Source: Loxodes magnus
Lineage: Eukaryota > Ciliophora > Karyorelictea > Loxodida > Loxodidae
Reading direction: 5' to 3'
Length of the DNA stretch: 64,000 nucleotides
Assembly (NCBI GenBank): GCA_946699065.1
Contig: CAMPDV010000021.1
Coordinates: forward strand, 806,001 to 870,000
A model generated the notes under the pieces. That model searched no databases. It was not told where the DNA came from and saw nothing but the letters and a program-made list of their open reading frames with translations. Position numbers and translations under genes: made by a program. Every line of letters begins with the position of its first letter. Position 1 is the stretch's first letter. Positions 49,963-61,277 of the stretch are shown one piece after another.

Positions 49963-51505
49963 TCATTTTCTTTATCTTTATGCCTATTTAAATTTTTCAA
50001 GTTGCTCGTATGTAGTATTTTTATCTGCATTAAAGCAATACCTAGTTTTAGAATATCCATACAGAGTCGAATCATTTTTCTACTATAATGTTACTCTTAA
50101 AGTATTTTAATTATTTCTTTGGTTAGTTAACTATTATCCTCTACTTTTAGTTGCTTAAAGAGCTTTTAAAGTTCTTCCTTATCATTTTAGATATCCTATA
50201 TTTAAATATTACTTAGATTACTTTTTTTTGTTGCATATATTCTTATGTTAGTCTTTTAATCCATCCTCACATTTGCTTGAAGTCTAGTTTCTACATAGAA
50301 CCTGGAGGAGAACATCTTTAAATAAGCTTTTAAATCTTATTGATTAAATTCTTAGCTGGGTTTACAAAATCGCTTATGAATTAGTTTTGCTTTATAAGGT
50401 TTTCTAAAGCTTCCTAATTATTATAGGAGTTTAGCTCTGTCAAAACTTACTACCACAATTCTTCGCTTCTGAGTATTTAATCCTGCATTTCTTAGATCTT
50501 TTAATTATACTTCTCAATTTATTATTTATACTCTAAATTTATTTTCTCTATCTGAGCTTTATTAATATTGTCTGCACCTTTATTAACTTTAATTTAATCA
50601 AGTTCATTCAGAAAATTTTACTGCAATTCTATGTAATTTTTTTGCTAAAATTTCTTTTCCTATTGATACTACTAAATTACTGCATTTTACTCCTTAATTC
50701 GTTCTTAAAGCTTTTCATTTATAATTTGTAAGTCTTTTAATTAGCCTTATAGCTATTATTATATACTTTTGCTTTCTAATTAAAAATTTATTATTTCCTC
50801 TTCTTTTTCTTTTTTCGAGCTTCTTAGTGTAATACTTTCGTTCATTCATACTTACTTTTCTTCTTCATATTTTTGAGCCAGTGTTTTATAATAATTTAGT
50901 TATTTTTCGACTATGAAAAGCTAATTATTTTGAAGCTTTTCTTAATTCTTTATCTGTAAGTCTTGAATTTATTTATTAGCTTCTTCTAATTTACGCTATA
51001 ATAGGCTTATTTAATCACTCGTATCACTGTTTTGTTATTTTATCAAAGAAAAACTAATTTAACTTAGATCTTCTGCTAAGTAGCTTTAAGGCTAAACTAA
51101 GTTAATCTTTTTTAGAGAAGTTTAATGCATCATTTTATTATAAAAATCTTCTTTCTTAGCAGTGTCTTAAAGATTCTTCTTATTAGCCTCAATACTATCA
51201 TTTTTAAACAAACCAGATGTCTATATCAAATATTTCTGCTACACAGCTTTTATCTACTCTATCAAATCTTTCGTTTCATTCTAATCTTTCTTGGTAGCAT
51301 TTTCTTAAGCTACAATCGTGCTGGTATTTTAAAAGGAGATCTATCCTGTCTAATTCTATGTAAATTCCTCCTAAAACCTTTATTCTAGGTATTCTTATAA
51401 ATTTGCAGGAGATGTAGATTCAATTTGAAAATCTTACTGTTTAGTAAGTAGTTAGTTTAGCTTTTTTAAAGTTGTTTAGATATTTTCTATATCTTAATTA
51501 ATCAT
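49963..51505 (-). CDS. Long coiled-coil protein, two 17-nt introns
   Basis: 502 aa, three exons: 51505-50213, 50195-50042 and 50024-49963. The introns are exactly 17 nt each: 50196-50212 (gtaatatttaaatatag) and 50025-50041 (gtattgctttaatgcag). Removing them gives 503 codons ending in TGA. Residues about 140-345 are a nearly unbroken Lys/Glu/Gln coiled coil. The C-terminus, NDKEELQKLFKQLKVEDN then LDKNTTYEQLEKFKQAQ, has the look of two degenerate EF-hand-like helices, which I would not claim as calcium-binding. The ATG lies 35 bp downstream of the ANP32-like stop on the same strand. Possibly a cytoskeletal or centriolar protein; no family recognised. Confidence 0.7.
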
Positions 51506-51540
51506 TTAATATTTAACAATATTTACCTTTCCTTAAATAT

Positions 51541-52209
51541 TCACTTATTTCTCTTCTACTTCTTATTGTCTTTTTTTTAATCCTTGTCTGAAAAATCCTA
51601 GAAATCTTGTTCTGAACGACTTCTTTTAGTTTTTAACTGATTTGGTTCGCTTTCTTACTGGTTTTCTTCCTTAACCTCATTAGTCTCTTCTTTCTCCTAT
51701 TCTTCCTCTTCAGAGTTTTCATTACTTGTATAAAGCTCTAGTTCAGTTTCTTCATCCTTATTATCCTTTCCATCAATAGATACAAGCTGTACAACTTAAC
51801 TAAAAAGCTCTTGTCTATAATCAGGCTTTTAGGAAATAAAAGGATTTCCTATTAGATCTAAATATAATAAGTTAGGTAAGTCACTGAAGCAGAATAAAGA
51901 AGAAAGGTTAGAAATAGAATTAAAGTGCAAGCTTATTTAATGCAACTCTTTGCAACACAACACATTTTCAAAGCCTTCTGATATTTAGTTTCCATTTAGT
52001 TCTAGTTTCATTAGTTTAGGCAAAACTGGGAAATTAACTAGTGATTTTAACCCAACACTGTTAAGCGAAAGGTATACACATTTCTCGAACTGTTCAAGTC
52101 TTAGCTTATCTTAAACTGATATTTCCTCTGCTCTTCAGTCTTCTAATATAAGCTCTTCCACTTAACTAGGAGTTTATTCTTCTAAAATGCTTTATAAAAT
52201 ATCTTCCAT
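51541..52209 (-). CDS. ANP32: ANP32-like leucine-rich nuclear phosphoprotein
   Basis: 222 aa, single exon, ATG 52209 to TGA 51541. The N-terminus follows the ANP32 plan closely: a TPSQVEELILED segment (family: TPSDVKELVLD), LRR repeats through LKSLVNFPVLPKLMKLELNGN and LHQISLHFNSISNLSSL, and the LRR cap NPFISQKPDYRQELFSQV followed by LVSIDGKDNKDEE. A Glu-rich acidic stretch (residues about 155-185) and a basic C-terminal tail with KTKRSRSE and KKQKRNK (likely nuclear localisation signal) follow. ANP32 proteins act as histone chaperones and PP2A inhibitors. The acidic tail is shorter than in animals. Divergent neighbour: the Ubl gene 479 bp away. Confidence 0.88.
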
Positions 52210-52688
52210 ATCATTGATTAGCTTAAAAACTAAAACCAAAGATAATAAAATGAACTCATTGAATAAAATGAAGAGAACAAAACTACAAATAAGCAGTCTA
52301 TTAAATTTAACTATAACAGAGGAATGTAACCTCAATATGCATCTTACATTATCGTTAACTTTAAAAGCTTTATTCATTTCTAGTGAATTAAGAAGCAAAA
52401 ATAAAACTACATCACACAACCAAACATCAAGCTAATGATACTTAGAAACTTCTAAATATTCAGAAATAATCGAATATAGAAGCAACTAAAGTGTAGTCTT
52501 ACTAATATGTAAGTACACAAGTTTAAATATCACAGATACTAGAATGAAGTGACTGGTAATTTAACTTATAAAATAGAACTTAAAGATAGAGTATAGTGAG
52601 ATAGTAGATAGTAAGTAGGAATTACTTCCATGATATAGTATGAATAATATTTATTTAAACGAAGTTTATCTTATGTAGTTTATATAAA
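52210..52688. other. Divergent promoter region, ANP32-like / Ubl
   Basis: 479 bp between two start codons pointing outward. AT-rich; no specific motif identified. Confidence 0.5.
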
Positions 52689-53285
52689 ATGCATATCAAA
52701 ATTAAAATTAAGTTTAAGACTATAACCTTCGAATTGGAACCCACTGCCACTATTGCTACTTTGAGAAAAGTGCTTCAAATGAGTCATGATATGAATAACA
52801 AGCAATTTAGTTTCAATAATCAAATCCTAGATGAAAATCTAACTTTGTAGGACTATGAAATTTTTGATAATGCTGTTATTAACGTTCAAGAAGCACCAGT
52901 GCCTGAGGAAAATTAAGGACCCACCTCTGTTTTTGTAAAAGTTGTCCCTAATGGAAACTTATTTCAACTTGATGTTGAGCAAGACGAGACTGTGGAGTCT
53001 TTAATGACTAAAATATTTTATAAAGAAGGAGTTCCAGTTGATAAACAGAGAATATTTTACGAGAACTAACAATTAAGTACAGCAAACCCTTTCGCTAGCT
53101 ATGGAATCTAAAATGATGGAATTATTTGTTTAGACTATGATCCACCTTAGGCTGAAAATGTTGAACTTTCATAAATTTAATTTTCTTAATCAATTAAGAA
53201 ATTCAGAGCTTATAAGTTTCTCCTTTCTAGTATTTCCTACTACTACCTTAAATTCAATTAGCTACCTTTATACATATACTTTTGA
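52689..53285 (+). CDS. Tandem ubiquitin-like domain protein
   Basis: 198 aa, ATG 52689 to TGA 53283-53285. Two ubiquitin-like folds in a row. The first is at residues about 1-75 (IKFKTITFELEPTATIATLRKVL, then FNNQILDENLTLQDYEI). The second is at about 84-155 (FVKVVPNGNLFQLDVEQDE, then RIFYENQQLSTANPFASYGI). Neither ends in Gly-Gly, so conjugation is unlikely; they are probably interaction domains. The last about 40 residues are AT-rich and may be read-through into the 3' region or an unspliced tail. Confidence 0.75.
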
Positions 53286-53887
53286 AGCTCAATATTTACA
53301 TTTTCAGTGGTTTTCCCAGATAATGTAAATTAGCTCTCCTATATAATTTATTGAAGTTTACCTCTAACTCCACTAGAGTTATGTTAGCAATAATAAATTT
53401 AAACCTATTTTTACAAACTAAGTACCAGATAACTTTTGCAAGCTAAATATTTAATAATCTATATTTATACCCAAAAAAGAAGATAAAAAGGAAATATAAA
53501 GTATTATCATAAAAGGCTTAATAAGCCTTCTTTATCTATAAACGAATCAGATTTTAAGACTAAATTAATAGTTCAAATACGCAACAAGCATAGTATGAGC
53601 AATATAAAGTGCTAGCTAGTATAAAGGTACTAGGGTGTTAGTTGATAGTACTTCTTTTAAATTTAATATACCCTTTTAATGGAAATCTATCTTATATTGT
53701 AAGGATAAAGCTAAAAGTATATTATAGATGGAAAAAGGAAGTGAAGGTATTTATTTAATCCTTTTATTGTGCTAGATAGAAATTAAAGTTGATAAGGCTT
53801 CAAATTGAAATAGAAGTTATTATTATAAGGGATTTTAGTTTGTAAGTCTAAGTGTTTTAGGTTACCATTTAAAGTAGTTGATTAAAA
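53286..53887. other. Spacer, nothing recognised
   Basis: About 0.6 kb of AT-rich DNA between two plus-strand genes. Confidence 0.5.
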
Positions 53888-56407
53888 ATGCAACGCCCTA
53901 AAAGTGCAAGAAACTTGAATACTTCTCAGAAGAAAGCTCTTTAAGCAAGACTTATGTAAGAACTAGAACTCAAAGTAAAATTCTATGACCCGGATATTTA
54001 ATACAGTTATGAGTTTAGTCCTTTTATAAACTTCTATAAACTGCTAGTACCTAAGATTGATAGTACCTTATAAGATAGATGCAAAATATGAATTCCAGAT
54101 ACGATAATTTTTAATGAAGAAGATTGTCCATAGTGGATATATACTGATGCAAAAGGATCTGTTTAGAGAGTTGAGGATTTTAAGGATAAGGATATTTTTA
54201 ACAAGATGGCCAACACTATCAAATCTGAAGAATATACTGCTATCACCAAGAAGGCAGATTTTAATGGTCAATTGAATAGGATTGTAGGAAACAAGATAAC
54301 TTTGCTTGATTCTAAAAATTTGGTCGCATTTGTGAAGGATATTAAGACAAACAAAGAAGGTGAAAAAACTATTCTTTAAAAGTTCGTTAATTGTTCAGGG
54401 GCTAAGGCTTGGATTGTAAGAAGCGTTTGGAATTTAAATAAACCAAGTTTTGTTTGAATAATTACTAATAAGGCTAACAAAACTGACTAGGTAAAGCATA
54501 TAGAAGACGTTTTATGCACTAATATGAAAGATTTAGAAAGCTGTACTGTAGTTTAGACTCATCAAGGTCGCTTTTTTGATGAAACCATGCCTTTTGTAGA
54601 AGAAATCAGGAAATTCGTTGAAAGAAATTGTAGAATACAATTCTCCTAGTTTGTATGCGATTTTATTCATGATTAGGGTGTTCTTTGGTGGTTTTTGCAA
54701 GTAAAGGCATTTGTTGTAGTTTAAAACCAGGTAGCTATAATGAAGAACTTCATTAGTAAGATTTTAGACAATTCACAAGATTTGGAGTTTACTCAGTCTT
54801 AAAGAATTGAAAAACCATCTTATTAGAAACTAAGGAAATGCAAATTTTGCTAGTTGGGTTATACTCTAAAGTAGCTTAATTATTAAATGACTTTAAAAAT
54901 GATAAAAAACACTGATGAGCACTTAAAGCATAGAGGAATTAACAAGCATTGGTTTGAAAGGTCTGAATATAACTACACAGATACAAATTAGATGCTTACA
55001 ATGCATAGAGTATGTAAGGATTGCTATTTATTATACGAAACAACTTTGAAACTCCAAAGCATTGAAAAGCAAATAGCTATTTCATTGGGAAACAACCTTA
55101 AATAAAACATTATTGAATTTCCTACTTAACTTAATTCTACCTAATTGAAAAGATATAGTCTGATTGTTATTATCCATGAGTTATCAGAAATCCCCCTGAA
55201 GGATTGAAAGTCAACCAATAAGTATAATATTCAATACAATGTTCTAAACTATTCTCATAAGTTCTAAGTACTAAGTGAAATTCCTCTAGTTTACTAGCTC
55301 CCTGTAATTCCAGTTCACAACATTCGCTTATTCTATATGTACAGCAGAAGCAGATAAGATATTTAGAAATGACTGTCAGTAGAGCCTAATATAACAATTA
55401 AAGTATTTGAGAATAATAGGTTAAAGTATAGCGTAAACTTAGATATTGGTGAGTTTCATTCGAATATTGTGGTCAAGAAACATTTCTGTAAGTTAATGAA
55501 AACTCATTATACTAAAGCAGTCAAAGCTCCTTTTCTTAACTGTACGTTAGGCATACTTGAAAGTGATACCGTTGACGTGACTTATTTAAAGTTACTCAAC
55601 CATCATGGAATTTATGTCCCTCCTAAGAATCATATGTCATGTGACCTTTTACCACCTGAGTGACTAGAAATGATTCCCGATGTACAGGAATATTACTGCC
55701 AGCTTTAGAAATAATTTCCTAATAAATAAATAATGCCTTTGTTATTCAACATTTATGCTAAAACTAAAGGAAAAGAACCTGAAAATATAAGAGCAGAGAT
55801 GTCACCTGTTAATAAACTCAAAATACCTGATTAAAAATATATAGGTCGAAGTCAAAGTACATTGAGCAAAGCAACCAAGTCAACAAGAGCGGATACAGAA
55901 TCTTCAAGGTCAAAGTTTGTAACTTACGATATGTTCTAAAATCAATATTCATAACCTGCTCTGTAGCTTTTAACTACAAGAGAAGACATTTAAAAAAACC
56001 CCAGTCTTCAGTAAGAGTTATTTAACACCTACGATAAAATACCTTCGAAGAAAAGCAATTTATAAAAATAGCTTGAAATAGTAGGATTTGAAATCGAAAT
56101 ATTGGATGCAAAATTTTAGAATTTGAAAGGGAATTAATAATGAAGGGTAATTTTTAAAATCTTTGATCATAAATACTTTGGATTGGCTTAGATTACCTAG
56201 AATGAGGATGAAGCTATAAAGTTTAATGTAATTAAAAACTTTAACTTTTATGGACAGTTGAATAATATAAATTCATACATCTAAGACTAAATTTTAGAAC
56301 TTAGGATTCATCCAGTAAATTATTCATACAGATACAAAATAAAACTCAAGAGTATAGTGGGATTATTACATTTTAATAACTATGCTAGGAATAGTTTATC
56401 AAAGTGA
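53888..56407 (+). CDS. Conserved-looking 839-aa protein with a Cys4 motif
   Basis: One exon, ATG 53888 to TGA 56407, 840 codons. Balanced composition and many TGA-Trp codons in plausible places. Residues about 1-300 look globular alpha/beta. Two CxxC pairs (CKFC near residue 317 and CKDC near 376), separated by about 57 residues and with nearby His, could bind zinc. Residues about 400-640 are beta-rich (LIVIIHELSEIPLKDW, IPVHNIRLFYMY) and resemble a C2-like sandwich. A Ser/Thr/Lys linker near 660 precedes a second beta-rich region at 745-835. It may be a ciliary or basal-body protein, but I cannot name a family. The next gene starts 31 bp after its stop. Confidence 0.7.
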
Positions 56408-56438
56408 CAGGATAGCTAAATGATAGCAATTAGAACAC

Positions 56439-57726
56439 ATGCCAGCTCAACACTTCGTTTAAAGTGATGAAGTAGAAAGTATCTCCAAATTTGAAGCCGA
56501 AAATAGTAAGGAAGATAAACGAAAAGATATCAATAATTTAGTTTTGAATAATATTTAAAAACTTAATTTGTATTGAGTTCATCACAATCCTTCCTTGAAT
56601 TGGGCTCTCTTGCTTGTTATGACATAGAATAACAAGGGAAGCCAAATTGCTAGTTGAACGCTTACTTCTCCCTTAACATATCCTGGAGCACTGGCGTGGA
56701 ACATCAGCTAGTTAGCAAAAAGTCTTCTTACTTTGGGGAATACTTCGTTTTCCTTAGGGAGAGGAACTCTTTTAAATGATGTTCTTGAAGTGATGTAGGA
56801 CTATAGCTTCAAAAAGCCTTCAAATAGCCTTTAGCTCATTTTTATTAATGGCTTTAAAATTAAAAATTTATTTCCTTAGAGCTAAATTTAAAAATTTAGC
56901 TTAGTTAATTCATTTCCATAGCTAATTTACACAATAGCCTAAAATACAGGATAGTAGCCTACATCATTCTTAGAAATTAGACTGAGCAACTCATTAATAA
57001 ATAAAACTAGTCCTCCTAATATTTATCTTAGGCTACATACAAAAAGCAAGAAACTAAAAGAACTTAATAAGCTTATATCTATGAACTTTAGTACTAGATT
57101 AAAGGAAGATATCACAGATTAAAAATAGAAATTTATAGTATGAAAAATAAAGCTCTGTAAAGAGATAGCCAGGTAATGTCAAGTAATTAAATAATAGGAT
57201 TCTAATATTTAAATAATCTTAAGAGTTAATTATAGGCAGAAGAGAGAAAAGCTTTGGGTTTAATCATAAATAATGCTAAAAATCTTAGAATTTTAAATTA
57301 AATTTTATAGAAAAAGACTATATATGCATTAGGAATATATTCAAGTAACTAAATATAATCTCTTAGAAAAAATTAAATAAGAAGATGCTAATTATATGAT
57401 TAAGCTAATGAATGTCTACAATTTATTTGTTTTCTTTGAGAAACTATGAACATATTCGGAATGAGAAACTACATTGGTTTAAAATTAGTAATTAAGTAGA
57501 AAGTATTCTAAATATTAAGGAATATATAATCCCTGCTTTTTAGGTTTATTAGAGTTGGTAGCAAATCTAGTATATAGAGTATTTTGGATACTTGATAAAG
57601 CTCAAATATCTTTAAGCTGCAAAATCAGATTTAAATTTATCTTTATTTTCGTTAAAAGCAATGCCAATTCTATAGGAAATACAATTTAAGTATTAATTAA
57701 ATTAAAGCATTTTCATAATAGTATGA
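56439..57726 (+). CDS. Unknown helical protein with three mini-introns
   Basis: About 409 aa from four exons: 56439-56953, 56974-57344, 57367-57487 and 57504-57726. The introns are 20, 22 and about 16 nt with GT...AG ends; the third (57488-57503) is the least certain. The spliced length is exactly 410 codons. The N-terminal about 170 aa look globular (LNWALLLVMTQ, YPGALAWNISQLAKSLL, LGRGTLLNDVLEVM). The rest is helical and coiled coil (RLKIEIYSMKNKALQRDSQ, ERKALGLIINNAKNLRILN) with a Trp/Tyr-rich end. Unspliced, the frame degrades quickly. No family recognised. Confidence 0.6.
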
Positions 57727-59067
57727 ATATCCTAAAGTGCATCATAATAAAATTTATCCTTCTAACTATTTAATTTAACTAAACTAATATGATAACTAAA
57801 TGCTGCTATTTCTTAATTTCAGTTAGTTATATTACTTATTAGTTTTCATTATAGTAAGTGCTTTTTAGAAATCATTTGAATATATAGCATGCTTTATTAT
57901 CTAACACTTTATTTACTTACTATTTAAGAAACATTTAGGAATCATAAAAGCGCTTTAACTATTTTTTTCAGAAGTATACAAAACCATTTAAATACTCATT
58001 TTTTAAAACCTTTTGCATTTAAATTGGATGATCAGCATTCAAACAACCTATAAAAGCCCGATTTCATTCAGTTTATTTCTCATTTAGAAAAATCTCAGAA
58101 AATCAGATTTATAGCTTTAACTAGATAAAACTAATTATTCTTACAGGTAGCTTATCAATATTCATAAGATATTTATCAGCACAGGGTTTAATTGAACTTT
58201 AAGAGTAGTTATTATTAGATAAAGCTTTAAATAAGTCTTTACTTGGTACAATTAATTTAGCTTAATTTTTGCTTATAACTTAATCTAGTATTCTAAAAAT
58301 CCATGCTGTATTAGTTAGCTGTCTATAGTATATTCTACTATTTGCCTATAGCTTTGCTTCTAAAATTTTAGTTCTTAAACTTTTAAGTTTTTTAGTTTTA
58401 CTAAAGAGGGTTTTTTCTCTCTATAGCTGAGTCTATTTAATACTCTTTAATAATAGGACTATTTAAACTAATTATTTTACCTTATTATTCCTAGGAGCTT
58501 TAAATCTAGATCTAGATTAAAGGTCTAAATACAGTAAATCTAAAGCTTCATATATTAAGAACTGATATAGTGATGTATTGCCTTTTTAAAGAATGCTACT
58601 CTATTAAGCAGCCTAATTTATCTAATGCGCTTTTATATCTATTTTCAATTAACTTAGTCTCTAGTTTATTATACCAAACAAAGCAAAAATAATAGACAAA
58701 ATCTAGCCAAATATAAGTCAAAATAGCTCTGAAATAACTAAGAACAGCTAGGCTTTATGCCTTTAGACTTATTAGAGCATTAACAAATCCTATTATTACT
58801 GTTCTCATATTAGTCTTACATTTTTATAAGGAAACTAGAAATAGATAGTAACTACTAATAGGCCTAATTAATAATTCCTTTCTTTGTATTAACTTGCGCT
58901 ATTTTTAAATAGGAATGCAAGGAGAACTAGGTACTATAAGTATATAATGAAAAATGAGTGATAGTAAGAAGTAAAGATAAAACTATTAGAGATATAGTAT
59001 AGAAATTAAATTTCAGTATATTTAAATTAAGGGCAAATATTTACTAATAAGCGTAAATTTTATAAAA
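57727..59067. other. Spacer, nothing recognised
   Basis: About 1.3 kb, AT-rich, with a small palindrome (ctagatctag near 58507). No coding or RNA signal seen. Confidence 0.45.
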
Positions 59068-60474
59068 ATGAAAGGTCCTTAAGTAATCAAGGCAACGGCT
59101 GAATAAACTGCACCGTCTTTATTATTTAGAATTTCTAATATCATAGGATGCTATGAATATGATAAACCATATAAGAAACCTCATGGTTATAAAAAATATT
59201 GCTGAACTGAAATTATGAGACATGATAAACCGTAAGATTGTTGAATTGTAATACATGGAAAAGTGTATGATGTCACAGATTGGGTACCTAAACATCCTGG
59301 TGGTAAAGTAATTTGGGACGGAGCTGGAGGTGATTGTACTTCTATGTGGGAGAGCTATCATCCACTACGAACAATTAATAATTAAGAATGATTATAAAGT
59401 CATGTAATTGGTGAAGTTGAGGATTATAAAGATTTCTATAGCTGGGATGGTGAATTTTATACTACTATAAAATAAAGAGTGGAGGCTAAAATATCACCTA
59501 AAAATAGAAGAAATGATTCTAAAATGATGGCAAAAACTTTAATTATCTTGCTACTCTATGTAATCTCATTAGCTATGTACATTGGATTTTGCACTTGGTG
59601 GGCTGCTCTTTTTTACGCTTTAGTATGTAGTTAAGTAGGAGTTAATATAATGCATGATGGAAATCATGCTGCTTTCACCACAAATAAAACTCTTAGTTGG
59701 GTAGCTGGATATACTTTAGATATGATTGGTTCGAGTTCAGTTATATATAGAAGAAGTCATAATTTCGGTCATCATGGTTGTGTTAATCACTTAGAGCTTG
59801 ACAGGGCTTTTGATACTACTTTTCCTCTAATAAGACTTCATTCAGGATAATCTCATATCTGGTTCTAAAGGTTTTAGCATTATTATAGTTGGCTTTTATA
59901 TTTTGGAGTTAATTTTGCAGATTTATTTTCTACTTATGATGAATTAGTTTGGATGTCAAACTACCCAGCTAGAAGAGCGTATATAGGACCAGCTGCTTGG
60001 ATGTTCTAAACATTTGTTAAAGTGTGCTGGCTTTTTTGGGCTTTAATAATTCCTTCTTATTTGCATGGATATGTAAACATTTTTTGGCCTTGGTTTACAT
60101 ATATGACTTTCTTTAGCATTGGATATGCTATATTTTTCGCTGTAAACCATTGGACTCCAGATGCAGGATATAGTGATAACTTAAATATTAATAAAACTAA
60201 CTGGGGCGTTCTTCAAGTAGAAAATTCAGTTAACTTTGCCTTGGATTCACTGTTTTGGACTTAAGCTTCAGGAGGATTAAACCACTAAATAGAGCATCAT
60301 TTATTCCCAAGCTTTGCTCACACACGACTAAAAGAAATAGCTCCAATTGTGTAACAAACTTGCAAAGAATTTGGAGTTAGATATTATCAATATAAATCGT
60401 TCTCTGATGCTGTCAAGAGCCATTATTTACTTCTAAAGTAGCTTAGCGTACCTGACAAGCAAAGCAAGTTTTGA
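59068..60474 (+). CDS. Cytochrome b5-fused front-end fatty-acid desaturase
   Basis: 468 aa, single exon, ATG 59068 to TGA 60472-60474. Inserts a double bond near the carboxyl end of polyunsaturated acyl chains (delta-5/delta-6 type) in the ER membrane. The cytochrome b5 domain is at residues about 47-130: [16 protein letters not shown], then HPGG (His about 76) and SYHP (second haem ligand). The three histidine boxes are HDGNH (about 196), HNFGHH (about 231) and QIEHH (about 407). The Gln in box 3 is the hallmark of front-end desaturases and is encoded by TAA. Membrane helices surround the boxes ([17 protein letters not shown]). Trp in DCWIVI is TGA, strong evidence for the code. Regioselectivity cannot be told from sequence. 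Confidence 0.93.
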
Positions 60475-61277
60475 ATTCTTAACTATTAAAGACATTAAGT
60501 TATGTTTTAAAAACAAAGCCAATAGATTCTTATTTTAGTTATTAGCCAAATCTTTATTTACTTTCCAGATACTAAGGCTTCTAATATCTCTCTATAACCT
60601 TTACTTGGCTTAATTAGTTAAGTTATTAGTTCTTTAAATCAGTCTATTTTATTTGTTTGAAAAATTATATTTCCCTGCAAAAAAGGCATAAATATCTCTT
60701 CTTTTAAGTAATTAATTCTAAGAAGTTTAACTATATAAAAACTAAAGCTAGATATCAATCTCACTTAGATAAAGATAGCGAAAGGTAAACAGGGGAAATA
60801 ATTAAGACAAATAGCTTTAATAAGGAGTGGCTTTACTTATAGGCTGTAACAATAGTATCATAATGTGTTTATTTAGTAATAGTAAGAGCTATTATCAAAA
60901 GAAGTTAGGGCTATAGTTTAATTAATAATACCTTATATATCAAATATCTAGCAGGCTATAGTATGCTATTATACTAGTGAGGAGCTTATTAATTAATAGA
61001 CTGGAATATAAATTACAACTTCAGCAAAAATCTAATGATATCTAGCATTTAACTTTACCAGAGTTACTTCAATATAAAAAATCTAAAGGTAAAAAACTTG
61101 TAATATCTTATAGTTACTTATAAAATCTAATTCATCAGTAGAGATCTAAATTCTTAAAGTCTTAAAAAATAATAGTAGTTATAGGATTAAGTAAGTGTAT
61201 AGTAGTAAATAAGAGTTTGGTTTTAAACGATATATAATTAAATATTGAAGTAGGATATTATTTGCTTCCAATTAAAA
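60475..61277. other. Spacer, nothing recognised
   Basis: About 0.8 kb, AT-rich, between two plus-strand enzyme genes. Confidence 0.5.

Noticed and set aside
52187-52435. Plus- and minus-strand short frames upstream of the ANP32-like gene
   Set aside because: They lie in the divergent promoter region, lack family signals, and the ANP32 start at 52209 is well supported by its N-terminal family motif.
58500-58520. Palindrome near ctagatctag
   Set aside because: Too short to distinguish from chance in AT-rich spacer.
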